Source: Bacteroidota bacterium (GTDB taxonomy: Bacteria; Bacteroidota; Bacteroidia; Cytophagales; Cyclobacteriaceae). From it: a stretch of DNA of 64,000 nucleotides. The stretch is taken from NCBI GenBank assembly GCA_023428695.1, contig JAEYWY010000024.1, forward strand, positions 42,309 to 106,308, written 5' to 3'. The notes beneath the pieces are model-generated. The model saw nothing but the letters and a program-made list of their open reading frames with translations, searched no databases and was not told where the DNA came from. Position numbers and translations under genes: made by a program. Positions 1 through 8,554 of this stretch are shown piece after piece; the first letter of the stretch is position 1, and every line of letters begins with the position of its first letter.

Positions 1-2104
1 CGTGAATGTGCAGATCGTATTGCTGGAAAACCCGATGATCGATTCCGAACCGTTCCGCGTTCGATTTCAGATACGACAACGCCGCCATAGCGGATTCCTT
101 CATCACGTCGCCGAGTTGCCCTGAAAGCGTGAGCGTTCCCTTGCCACGGCTCAGACTTGATTCGACAAACAGAATTTCGCCACCAACCTGGGTCCATGCG
201 AGGCCCGTTACAACACCGGCAACCTCGTTACTTTGATATAGTTCTTCATCAAAAATTTCTGCGCCAAGAACCTTTCGTACCGTTTCTTCACTCACGGTCT
301 TTTCAAACGCTTCCTCCATCGCGACTGACTTGGCCGCGTTTCTTACAAGCGTAGCAATCTTGCGCTCGAGATTACGAACGCCAGACTCGCGTGTGTACTG
401 ACCGATAACCTTTGCGATGATCGATCGCGGGAATTTAACCTGGGACGACTTCAGGCCGTGTTCCCGGAGTTGTTTCGGTATCAGGTGCTGGACAGCGATC
501 TCGATTTTTTCTTCAAGCGTATAGCCTGTGATTTCAATGATCTCCATACGATCCCGCAACGCAGGGTGTATAGTATCAAGTGCATTGGCAGTTGCTATGA
601 ACAACACCTTTGACAGATCGTATTCTACTTCCAGATAGTTGTCACCAAACGCATTGTTCTGTTCGGGATCCAAAACTTCAAGCAATGCCGATGACGGATC
701 GCCACGGAAATCGCTCTTTACTTTATCGATCTCATCAAGGATAAAAACCGGATTGGATGACTGTGACTTCTTGATATTTTGAAGGATCTTGCCCGGCATC
801 GCTCCAACGTACGTCTTGCGATGGCCGCGGATTTCGGCTTCATCGTGAACACCACCAAGAGACATTCTCACATACTTCCGCTTCAGCGCCTTTGCGATGG
901 AACGACCAAGGGAAGTCTTTCCGACTCCGGGAGGTCCATACAAGCAAAGTATCGGTCCCTTCATATCCTTCTTGAGTTTCAGTACGGCCAGATATTCCAG
1001 AATACGCGTTTTCACTTTGTCAAGTCCAAAGTGATCTTGATCGAGTATTTTCTTGGCGCGTTTCAGATCGAAGTCGTCCTGCGTGAATTCATTCCACGGA
1101 AGATCGAGCATGAACTCAACATAGTTCATCGCCACAGGATATTCCGCGGCCATCGGGTTTATGCGCAGGAGTTTGTCGACTTCTTTTTCAAAGTGTTCCC
1201 TTGCCAGTTTAGGCCAGTTCTTTGATTCGGCACGCTTGCGCAATTTTTCAACCTCCTTATCCGGACCATCGTAACCAAGTTCATCCTGCAACACCTTGAT
1301 TTGCTGCCGCAGGAAATAGTCGCGTTGCTGTTGATCAATATCGGTATGAACCTTCTTCTGAATCTCGTGCTTTATTTCCAGCATCTGAATATCCTTCAGC
1401 ATGTACTGGAGGAGCAGCGTGCCGCGATCCTTCAGGTTTGCAGTCTCGAGAATTTTCTGCTTCTCCGAGACTTCTACATTAAGGTTGGAAGAAAGGAAGT
1501 GCACGAGGAACGACATGCTTGTAATGTTGTCCAACGCCACTTGTGCCTCCTGCGGAATTTCCGGATTAAGTCTTAGTATTTTGGAAGCGGCGTCTTTCAG
1601 GGATTGAACGAGTGCTTTCGTTTCTTTGCTTCCGGGTGATGGAACCAGCTCCGGCTGCAAGTCTACTTTCGCCGTGAGGAAAGGTTCTTCCTGAACAAAC
1701 TCGCGAATCGCGAAACGGTTTTTTCCCTGAATGATTATGGTTGTATTGCCATCAGGCAGCACGAGCATCTTGATGATCCGTGCAACGGTACCGGTACGGT
1801 ACAAATCATCAATTGATGGTTCCTCGGCCTGCGAATTCTTTTGCGCCAGCACACCGACGATCCGGCTTCCCTGGTACGCTTTCTTCACAAGCTTGATTGA
1901 CTTTTGTCGGCCTACGGTGATTGGAATAACAACCCCGGGGAATAAGACTGTATTCTTGATCGGGAGTATGGATAACTCCTCGGGTAAATCTTCCGGCTTA
2001 AGATCGGATTCCTGTTCAGGATTGATAAGCTGGATTAGGTCGTCCGAATCCTCCTGAACAAGTTGTATAGGAAATGCTTTGAACATGTATTGAAGCAGTG
2101 TCAT
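1..2104 (-). CDS. lon: ATP-dependent protease Lon (partial, C-terminus outside the window)
   Basis: Lon is a cytosolic AAA+ serine protease that degrades misfolded and regulatory proteins. Reading leftward from ATG at 2104 gives MTLLQYMFKAFPIQ, then an N-terminal substrate-binding (LAN) region with the typical LPIKNTVLFPGVVIPI stretch, a helical middle, Walker A GPPGVGKTS near residue 390, Walker B FILDEID near residue 450, and arginine-finger/sensor segments including HPALRDRMEII. About 701 codons are visible. The frame runs off the left edge in RVFQQYDLHIHV, which in the family lies shortly before the catalytic Ser of the KDGPSAG motif, so the Ser-Lys dyad is not visible. The first base of the start codon lies inside a perfect inverted repeat (separate entry). 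The next gene, an OmpA-family protein, is divergent. Identification is very secure; the completeness of the gene cannot be judged. Confidence 0.97.
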   Translation of the reverse strand, partial: MTLLQYMFKAFPIQLVQEDSDDLIQLINPEQESDLKPEDLPEELSILPIKNTVLFPGVVIPITVGRQKSIKLVKKAYQGSRIVGVLAQKNSQAEEPSIDDLYRTGTVARIIKMLVLPDGNTTIIIQGKNRFAIREFVQEEPFLTAKVDLQPELVPSPGSKETKALVQSLKDAASKILRLNPEIPQEAQVALDNITSMSFLVHFLSSNLNVEVSEKQKILETANLKDRGTLLLQYMLKDIQMLEIKHEIQKKVHTDIDQQQRDYFLRQQIKVLQDELGYDGPDKEVEKLRKRAESKNWPKLAREHFEKEVDKLLRINPMAAEYPVAMNYVEFMLDLPWNEFTQDDFDLKRAKKILDQDHFGLDKVKTRILEYLAVLKLKKDMKGPILCLYGPPGVGKTSLGRSIAKALKRKYVRMSLGGVHDEAEIRGHRKTYVGAMPGKILQNIKKSQSSNPVFILDEIDKVKSDFRGDPSSALLEVLDPEQNNAFGDNYLEVEYDLSKVLFIATANALDTIHPALRDRMEIIEITGYTLEEKIEIAVQHLIPKQLREHGLKSSQVKFPRSIIAKVIGQYTRESGVRNLERKIATLVRNAAKSVAMEEAFEKTVSEETVRKVLGAEIFDEELYQSNEVAGVVTGLAWTQVGGEILFVESSLSRGKGTLTLSGQLGDVMKESAMAALSYLKSNAERFGIDHRVFQQYDLHIH

Positions 2105-2128
2105 TATGGCACGCCTGCCGTGCCATAA
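2104..2128 (-). promoter_or_regulatory. Perfect inverted repeat covering the lon translation start
   Basis: Positions 2104-2113 and 2119-2128 are perfect 10-bp reverse complements separated by 5 nt. In the lon transcript this folds to TTATGGCACG-gcagg-CGTGCCATAA. The last A of the stem is the first base of the ATG, and the only purine-rich SD-like bases (CAGG) sit in the loop. It could be an RNA hairpin that hinders initiation or a DNA operator for a dimeric repressor. The repeat is seen directly; its role is inference. Confidence 0.6.
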
Positions 2129-2242
2129 GCGGTTTTGAAGCTGGCTCTCCCTAAAGACAATAGTAATGCCAAGAGAGTTGTAAAAGAAGCAAAATTGTGG
2201 CAACTTTAAGCCGTTGGCTGATTTTTTAACCCCGGAGGTTCA

Positions 2243-4207
2243 GTGAAAAGCTATTTTTTCATCGCGATTGCAGCCTTTTTGTTCCTCGGGTCATTCTCCC
2301 TCCAGGCCCAGAAAACAAAAACCAAATTCAAAAAGGGCGGCACTGTCCTTTTGGATGATAGCCTGACAACATATAGTCAATCTGACATATTTCGCTTTCC
2401 GAACCTTAATAAGATTCAACGGTTCCAAGACGAGAAAGCGCTTCAGGAAATCAAAAAACTGAAAGACGCAGGTCGTAGCGAGGAACATTACCGCGCTTTG
2501 CTTGCATATGTACGGCGATTCGGTATTCACAATTTTTCACGGGACATTAACCTGCTTGTTGATTTGGCCGGGCTAAGTATAAGACACGGTCAATCCGGCG
2601 AAGCAATATTGTGGTACAAACTCTTGCTAAAACACTACCCTGCGGATCCGCGCGCAACACAGCTCCGGTCCCAGTTCGACAGCCTCAACCGTAACAAAGC
2701 TGACCTTTATGTTCCACTGCGCGAATACTACGAACTCGTTGAGTACAGAAAGGAAATCGACACGCTGCGTCCGCCACAGGGCGTGCTGTTGAACATGGGA
2801 TATGGCGTAAACTCCGAAAAGGAAGACTACGGTCCCACTATTGGTAACGTGGACAATTTTCTCTTATTCACATCCAAACGAAACTCACATCTCGAACACA
2901 GCGGCAAGGTTTACAATGAGGATTTGTTCTATACCATCAAGAATGATACGATCTGGGGATTCGCCGAAGAATTCAAAACCATAAACACGCCATACAACGA
3001 AGGCTCCGCATCACTCAGCCACGATGGCAAGTATCTCTTTTTTGCACGATGCAATTCGCCTGATGGCATGGGCAACTGCGACATCTACGTCGCTACCCTC
3101 AGGGCTGACAGCACATGGGGTGATGTAAAAAACCTGGGTCCGAACATAAACAGCATTTCGTGGGATTCACAACCGTCGTTGTCGCATTCCGGCGACACAT
3201 TGTTCTTTGCTTCCGATCGTATTGGCGGATTCGGTTATTCCGACATTTACTTTTCGATTAAGGACAAGAACGGAAACTGGCAGAAGGCACAAAACATCGG
3301 ACCTGTTATAAACACTCGTGGATTTGAAGTGAGCCCGTTTTTCCATCATCGCTTTAACGTTCTCTACTTCAGTTCAAATGGTCAGCCCTTGAATTTCGGT
3401 GACTTTGATATTTACAAATCGTACCGCCACCAGCATGCGTGGGGCGAACCAAAGAACATCGGACCGCTTGTTAATGGTAGCGGGAGTGAATATTATTTCA
3501 CGATCGACTCGCAGTCGAACACCCTTTACTATGCGCGCTCATCAGAGAATGACCTCCGCAACCTGGACCTGTTTTCATTTCCGGTGCCAATGGAGGCACA
3601 ACCCGAAGCGATTGTCAACCTTTCGGGATCGCTTGTCGATTCGCAGACAAAAAATCCAATGCGCGGAATTGTCAGTATCATTGATCTCGATAAAGGTGTT
3701 GAAGTTGCTCCGAAATTCCTTCGCGAAGACGGCTCTTTTGATTTTCAACTTATCAATAAAAGAAACTACCTGCTCATCATCCAGGGTGACGACTTCTTCA
3801 GGATTGAAGAAATTTTCTTTCTGGATGGAGATCGCGTGCTGAATCTGGAAACGGAACCAATCGAACCGAAGATTGCTTTCAAATCCCTTGAGTTTGAAAA
3901 CGGCAAGGCGGACATTCTACCGGAAATGCATCAGGACCTGGACAAGCTCGCGAATTTCCTGATCGATCATCCCCGTGTGAAGTTGAATATTTCTGGGCAT
4001 ACTGATTCGGCGGGAAGCGAGGAATCAAATCTTCGTCTGTCACAGGCGAGAGCTGATGCCATCAAGGCTTATCTGATCTATCAATTCAAAATTGATGCGG
4101 CGCGTATTGAAGCGCACGGATACGGAAGCTCGCGGCCAATAGTCCTGGAGAAAACTGACGAAGACAGAAGCCTCAACAGACGAGTCGAATTCGAAATCCG
4201 GCGTTAG
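2243..4207 (+). CDS. OmpA-family protein with PD40 repeats
   Basis: Envelope protein of 654 aa. It starts with GTG at 2243, eight bases after a good Shine-Dalgarno (GGAGGT). An N-terminal signal peptide (FLFLGSFSLQAQ) ends in a likely signal peptidase I site that leaves Gln at +1. Next comes a helical TPR-like stretch (about 45-160), then WD40-like PD40 beta-propeller repeats (about 175-440, for example SQPSLSHSGDTLFFASDR), a short carboxypeptidase-regulatory-like beta domain (about 455-540), and a C-terminal OmpA peptidoglycan-binding domain (about 545-654) with ISGHTDSAGSEESNLRLSQ and LNRRVEF. This architecture is widespread in Bacteroidota and is thought to link outer-membrane complexes to peptidoglycan, sometimes in gliding or type IX secretion gene sets; no such genes are next to it here. 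It is divergent from lon and ends at a terminator shared with rseP. Confidence 0.9.
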   Translation: MKSYFFIAIAAFLFLGSFSLQAQKTKTKFKKGGTVLLDDSLTTYSQSDIFRFPNLNKIQRFQDEKALQEIKKLKDAGRSEEHYRALLAYVRRFGIHNFSRDINLLVDLAGLSIRHGQSGEAILWYKLLLKHYPADPRATQLRSQFDSLNRNKADLYVPLREYYELVEYRKEIDTLRPPQGVLLNMGYGVNSEKEDYGPTIGNVDNFLLFTSKRNSHLEHSGKVYNEDLFYTIKNDTIWGFAEEFKTINTPYNEGSASLSHDGKYLFFARCNSPDGMGNCDIYVATLRADSTWGDVKNLGPNINSISWDSQPSLSHSGDTLFFASDRIGGFGYSDIYFSIKDKNGNWQKAQNIGPVINTRGFEVSPFFHHRFNVLYFSSNGQPLNFGDFDIYKSYRHQHAWGEPKNIGPLVNGSGSEYYFTIDSQSNTLYYARSSENDLRNLDLFSFPVPMEAQPEAIVNLSGSLVDSQTKNPMRGIVSIIDLDKGVEVAPKFLREDGSFDFQLINKRNYLLIIQGDDFFRIEEIFFLDGDRVLNLETEPIEPKIAFKSLEFENGKADILPEMHQDLDKLANFLIDHPRVKLNISGHTDSAGSEESNLRLSQARADAIKAYLIYQFKIDAARIEAHGYGSSRPIVLEKTDEDRSLNRRVEFEIRR

Positions 4208-4219
4208 CGAAAACAAAAA

Positions 4220-4244
4220 GAGGCCGCTTTTGAAAAGCAGCCTC
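4220..4244. terminator. Bidirectional intrinsic terminator
   Basis: GAGGCcGCTTTT-g-AAAAGCaGCCTC is a strong stem with one mismatch, located between the convergent ends of the OmpA-family gene (stop at 4207) and rseP (stop at 4276). A-rich sequence precedes it and T-rich sequence follows, so it can serve both strands. Confidence 0.75.
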
Positions 4245-4275
4245 CGTTATTCTTCGATCATTCAGAATATTTTTT

Positions 4276-5640
4276 CTACGTCTTTGTGAACAACCTGATG
4301 ATGTCGTTGGCAAAGATGAAAACCATCAGCGCAAGCAACATTACCATGCCGACCTTTTGCGCTGCTTCAAGGAATTGATCACTTGGTTTGCGGCGTGAGA
4401 TTATCTCGTATGAAAGGAACATTACGTGTCCACCATCAAGCGCGGGAATCGGCAACAGGTTCATGAATGCAAGCACGAGTGAAAGAACACCGGTAAGAGA
4501 CCAGAATCTCGCCCAATCCCATTCACCACCAAAAGCCTGTGCGATACCGATGGGACCGTGCAGCGACTCCGTTGGTTTCAACACCCCTGAAACTACTTTA
4601 CCGAGAGCTTTAACCTGCACAACCAACGTAGTAAATGCACGCTCTGTGCCCAGCGGAACGGATTCAAAAAAACCATATGTAATTCGCTCACTTGCTTTTT
4701 CAACAAAGCTCTCATCGGTTGGAAGGAAGCCAATTGCCCGGGTAAATTCTTCATCCTCGTCTTTTAGTTTGGTGAACGCCTGATTATCGAAGGCAAGCAC
4801 CTCACCGTTACGTTCAACCTTGAAACTGATTGAATTCGACTGAGTCTCGCGAACGGCGTCATAAACCTGGTCAAAGTACGTCACCGGTTTACCATAAACT
4901 TCGACAACTTTATCGCCAGGCTGAAGCCCGACGTTTTCGGCAATTGAATTTTCAATCACCTTGCCAACCACCGGCTCAAAACGATAAAGCACAAAATTGC
5001 CGGCGTTTTCCCTACGGTTAAAGTTCCGGATGAAGTCCGCAGGCAGATCAATTCTTATTTGTTCGCCGTTACGGTCAACGGTAAGGTATGCATTGTCGCT
5101 GAGCAGCGTCTGCGCTTTCAGCAGGTCCTCGAAGTAACGAAAGTCGTGCCCGTTGATCGCGATGATTTTATCGCCGGTCCTGAGTCCAACTGATTCTCCC
5201 ACCTCGCCCACGTGGAAACCACCGTTCTTGTTGATCTCATCCTTGAGAATGTTTTCATCGCCCACCAGCCAGGTAAGTCCGATAAATATCAGGATACCAA
5301 CAATGACGTTAACGAAAATTCCGCCAAGCATAACTATGAGGCGTTGCCATGCTGGTTTGCTGCGAAACTCCCAGGGTTGAGGTTCCTGCTTCATAGCTTC
5401 GGTGTCGAGTGATTCGTCGATCATACCGGATATCTTCACATATCCGCCCAACGGAATTGCACTGAATGCATATTCGGTTTCACCTTTCCTGAAGGACCAG
5501 ATTTTAGGGGGAAATCCAATTGAAAACTGTTCGACCCGCATGCCGAAGTATTTTGCGGCGAGCAGGTGGCCCATTTCGTGAACCGCTACCAAAATTGAAA
5601 GACTCAGCATCAGCTGAGCAATCATGATCATTGCATCCAT
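4276..5640 (-). CDS. rseP: RIP metalloprotease RseP (site-2 protease, M50B)
   Basis: Intramembrane zinc protease that cleaves anti-sigma factors and residual signal peptides within the inner membrane. Length 454 aa, typical for the family. The zinc motif HEMGH is at residues 21-25 in the first membrane segment, and the third-ligand motif LDGGH at about 401-405. Two PDZ domains lie between them (about 135-200 and 225-300), marked by GLRTGDKIIAING and GLQPGDKVVEVYG. ATG start at 5640. It lies 45 bp downstream of dxr on the same strand; dxr and rseP are neighbours in many bacterial genomes, so they are probably cotranscribed. No substrate anti-sigma factor is encoded in this window. Confidence 0.96.
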   Translation of the reverse strand: MDAMIMIAQLMLSLSILVAVHEMGHLLAAKYFGMRVEQFSIGFPPKIWSFRKGETEYAFSAIPLGGYVKISGMIDESLDTEAMKQEPQPWEFRSKPAWQRLIVMLGGIFVNVIVGILIFIGLTWLVGDENILKDEINKNGGFHVGEVGESVGLRTGDKIIAINGHDFRYFEDLLKAQTLLSDNAYLTVDRNGEQIRIDLPADFIRNFNRRENAGNFVLYRFEPVVGKVIENSIAENVGLQPGDKVVEVYGKPVTYFDQVYDAVRETQSNSISFKVERNGEVLAFDNQAFTKLKDEDEEFTRAIGFLPTDESFVEKASERITYGFFESVPLGTERAFTTLVVQVKALGKVVSGVLKPTESLHGPIGIAQAFGGEWDWARFWSLTGVLSLVLAFMNLLPIPALDGGHVMFLSYEIISRRKPSDQFLEAAQKVGMVMLLALMVFIFANDIIRLFTKT

Positions 5641-5685
5641 TCTTAATCTATAATCGTTTTCTCTTTAATCTTATTCTAATAAGGG

Positions 5686-6843
5686 CTATTTCAGCATTTC
5701 AAGGGCAATTGAGCGGGTTTTCTGATCCGTTTCAACGTAATCCTCATACGCCGGAGCTTCTATATAATCCATTTTAGCCAGGCAACGTTCCACAACATCG
5801 GACATTTCCAGGAAACCAATACGGTCCTTCAGAAACTGATCAACCGCGATTTCGTTCGCGGCGTTCAGGACACATGGCATGTTGCCGCCCCTTTTCAGCG
5901 CCTCGTAAGCTAATGCAAGATTACGAAAAGTTTCAATATCGGGTTTTTCGAAAGTAAAAGCAGGGTAAGCTAAAAAGTCAAAACGCGGAAAATCAGCTTT
6001 CAGCCGCCGGGGGTAGCCGAGTGCAAACTGAATCGGTAATCGCATATCCGGCAACCCAAGCTGAGCCTTGATTGACCCGTCTTCAAACTGAACAAGCGAA
6101 TGAATAATGGACTGTGGATGCACTACAACTTCAATCTGCTTTGCATCCAGTCCGAAAAGCCACTTTGCTTCAATTACCTCCAGCCCTTTGTTCATTAGAC
6201 TGGCCGAATCAATTGTGATCTTCGCCCCCATATTCCAGTTGGGATGCTTCAGCGCCTGCGCTTTCGTAACACCCGCCAGCTCGGAGCGCGTTTTACCCCG
6301 GAAAGGACCCCCCGAAGCGGTCAGGATAATCTTCTCGATCGGGTTATGGAATTCGCCAACCAGACATTGAAAGATTGCCGAGTGTTCCGAATCAACAGGA
6401 TAAATATTTACACCTCTTTCGCGAGCCAAACCGGTAATCAACGCACCGGCAACAACGAGCGTTTCTTTATTTGCAAGGGCAACAGTCTTGTTGGCCTCCA
6501 CCGCCTTTATTGTTGGCTTCAGTCCACAATAGCCAACCAATGCTGTAAGCACCAGGTCGACGGTCTCCATTTGAGCAACCGAACACAACGCGCTTTCGCC
6601 GGTGTACACTTTAATATGCGTATGCAAGAGCGCGTTCTTTACTGTTTCGTAATGATCTTCATTGCCAATCACAACCACATTGGGCTCAAACTTAAGTGCC
6701 TGCTCAATCAATAGCGCCGCATTGTTTTGTGCTGTGAGGACCTCCACTTCAAAAAGGTCGCGATGAGCTGAAATCACGTCAAGTGCCTGAGTGCCGATTG
6801 ATCCCGTGGATCCGAAAATCGCGATGTGTTTCTTTTCGTTCAA
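5686..6843 (-). CDS. dxr: 1-deoxy-D-xylulose 5-phosphate reductoisomerase
   Basis: Cytosolic enzyme of the MEP isoprenoid pathway that converts DXP to 2-C-methyl-D-erythritol 4-phosphate with NADPH. Length 385 aa, as expected. The NADPH-binding GSTGSIG is at residues 11-17; PVDSEHSAIFQ (metal ligands) and DSASLMNKGLEVIEA (substrate loop) are present. The start is TTG at 6843: an in-frame TAA lies two codons upstream, no ATG is available, and the resulting MNEKKHIAIFGSTGSIG matches the usual family N-terminus. Followed closely by rseP and preceded by a GH3-like gene 35 bp upstream on the same strand, so the three may form one transcript. Confidence 0.97.
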   Translation of the reverse strand: MNEKKHIAIFGSTGSIGTQALDVISAHRDLFEVEVLTAQNNAALLIEQALKFEPNVVVIGNEDHYETVKNALLHTHIKVYTGESALCSVAQMETVDLVLTALVGYCGLKPTIKAVEANKTVALANKETLVVAGALITGLARERGVNIYPVDSEHSAIFQCLVGEFHNPIEKIILTASGGPFRGKTRSELAGVTKAQALKHPNWNMGAKITIDSASLMNKGLEVIEAKWLFGLDAKQIEVVVHPQSIIHSLVQFEDGSIKAQLGLPDMRLPIQFALGYPRRLKADFPRFDFLAYPAFTFEKPDIETFRNLALAYEALKRGGNMPCVLNAANEIAVDQFLKDRIGFLEMSDVVERCLAKMDYIEAPAYEDYVETDQKTRSIALEMLK

Positions 6844-6878
6844 CGTTTAGTGGTATAGGTTGTCTTAGGTTTTCAGTA

Positions 6879-8378
6879 CTACGAGGCCATGAACGGTTTT
6901 AATCCGTCCGCAATGCGACGGTCATTGGATAAACGCGGTACCTTGTTTTGTCCACCGAGTTTTCCCAGTGACTTCATGTACTCAATAAACGCATTTCTTT
7001 TCAAAGGAGAAATTCTCAGCGTTCGCAGAATACTTCCTGAAAGCAGGTCGTCGTAATAAACATTCAGTCCCCGCAATTGGTTATCCAGTTCGACTGCGAA
7101 AGCATTCATATCATCGGGTGTTCGCGAGAATTCGATAAACCACTCGTGATGCGGAAGTCCTTCAGAAGGTGCCACCTGAGGTGCGACCGTAAACTCGATG
7201 ATTTCAACCCCCGGAAATTTCGCCAGTGTGAGATGCATCGCCTTTTCGACTTCTTCACCGATTACGTGCTCCCCGAACGCCGAAATAAAGTGTTTTATCC
7301 TTCCTGTAACGATAACACGAAAAGGATTCTTCGAAACAAATTTTATCGTGTCACCGATTGAATAGCCCCACAACCCTGCATTGCTGTTCAAGATGACCGC
7401 GTAATTGCGGTTTAATTCAACCTCCTCAATATTCAGGCGTGTAGGGTTATCGTTGAAGTATTCATCAACCGGAATAAATTCGAAAAAAATACCGCTGTTC
7501 AGCAAAAGCAGCAGACCTGGTTCGGTCTGGGAATCCTGATACGCGATAAATCCTTCGGAGGCCGGATATGTTTCGATCGACGGAATCTTTTTTCCAATGG
7601 TCTCTTCCAAACGACGGCGATAGGGTTCAAAATTCACGCCGCCATATATAAACATGGAGAAGTCGGGAAAAACATCCTTGATAAGTTTTCCGGTCCGTTC
7701 GTGAATTCGATCGAAATACATCTGAACCCACGGCGGAATACCGGATATCAACGTCATCCTTTCGTTGATCGTTTCGTCAATAATGCGTTCCAGTTTTTCT
7801 TCCCAGTCTTCAATACAGTTCGTTGCGTACGAAGGTTTTTGATTTGTTCTCAGGTGACCTGGCACGTGATGGTTTACAATGCCGGAGAGTCGGCCGGTTT
7901 TGATTCCATTTTTATCATCCAACTCGGGGCTTCCTGAAAGGAAGATCAGTTTACCATCGAGGAACGCGGCATTGCCTGTCTCATGCACGTAACTCAATAT
8001 CGCGTTTCGCGCGCTGTTGATATGATTTGGAACCGACTCACGGGTAATAGGAATATACTTCGTACCAGACGTTGTTCCCGAAGTTTTTGCCAGGTATACC
8101 GGCTTTCCTTTCCACAAAACGTCAGGTTTGCCCTCGAGTATTCTGTCGATATAGCCCCTAAGGTCCTCATAATCGCGGACCGGCACGCGGCTTTTGAAAT
8201 CAGAATGATCCTTAATCGACTGAAAGTCATGTTCTTGCCCGAAAATTGTATGCTTCGCGCCTTCCAGGAGCGATTGCAACGTGGAATGCTGAAAACGTGC
8301 GGGTGAAAGGGACCAGTTTTTTGTCTGCGCAGCAATGTAAGCTGCAAACGGCCTGGCCAGTAGTGATCGGACTCCCAT
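6879..8378 (-). CDS. GH3 auxin-responsive promoter family protein (adenylating enzyme)
   Basis: Length 499 aa. Plant GH3 proteins are acyl-adenylate-forming enzymes that conjugate carboxylic acids such as auxin or jasmonate to amino acids; bacterial members are common in Bacteroidota and largely uncharacterised. Visible ANL-type signatures: the P-loop-like KTSGTTSGTKYIP near residues 96-108, YPASEGFIAYQ, and GYSIGDTIKF, in the family order. No signal peptide, so it should be cytosolic. It is the first gene of a leftward group with dxr and rseP and is divergent from the first HtrA gene. Family assignment is secure; the substrate is unknown and nothing nearby hints at one. Confidence 0.88.
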   Translation of the reverse strand: MGVRSLLARPFAAYIAAQTKNWSLSPARFQHSTLQSLLEGAKHTIFGQEHDFQSIKDHSDFKSRVPVRDYEDLRGYIDRILEGKPDVLWKGKPVYLAKTSGTTSGTKYIPITRESVPNHINSARNAILSYVHETGNAAFLDGKLIFLSGSPELDDKNGIKTGRLSGIVNHHVPGHLRTNQKPSYATNCIEDWEEKLERIIDETINERMTLISGIPPWVQMYFDRIHERTGKLIKDVFPDFSMFIYGGVNFEPYRRRLEETIGKKIPSIETYPASEGFIAYQDSQTEPGLLLLLNSGIFFEFIPVDEYFNDNPTRLNIEEVELNRNYAVILNSNAGLWGYSIGDTIKFVSKNPFRVIVTGRIKHFISAFGEHVIGEEVEKAMHLTLAKFPGVEIIEFTVAPQVAPSEGLPHHEWFIEFSRTPDDMNAFAVELDNQLRGLNVYYDDLLSGSILRTLRISPLKRNAFIEYMKSLGKLGGQNKVPRLSNDRRIADGLKPFMAS

Positions 8379-8474
8379 AGCAAACTCGGCGCAAGATAAC
8401 AGAACTCCCCGAATATTTGGGCCGGTCAGCTTCCGGTAGAACGCTTCCGGGGACCTGTTTTATTGCAGGGTTTT

Positions 8475-8482
8475 TATATTTG
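8475..8482 (+). promoter_or_regulatory. Candidate Bacteroidota -7 promoter element for the first HtrA gene
   Basis: TATATTTG matches the TAnnTTTG consensus of Bacteroidota housekeeping promoters, 73 bp upstream of the ATG at 8555. No clear TTG element is seen at the matching -33 spacing, so the call is tentative. If real, it makes the upstream TTG start at 8417 impossible and supports initiation at 8555. Confidence 0.4.
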
Positions 8483-8554
8483 GACCCGGATTTGAAGGAC
8501 AAAGAGAAAACTTTTCCAATTGAACGAACGTCTATCCAAACAGAGCAGAATATT

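Noticed and set aside
8417..8554. TTG start for the first HtrA gene
   Set aside because: The added residues precede the signal anchor and cross a likely promoter element; ATG at 8555 gives a standard exported protein.
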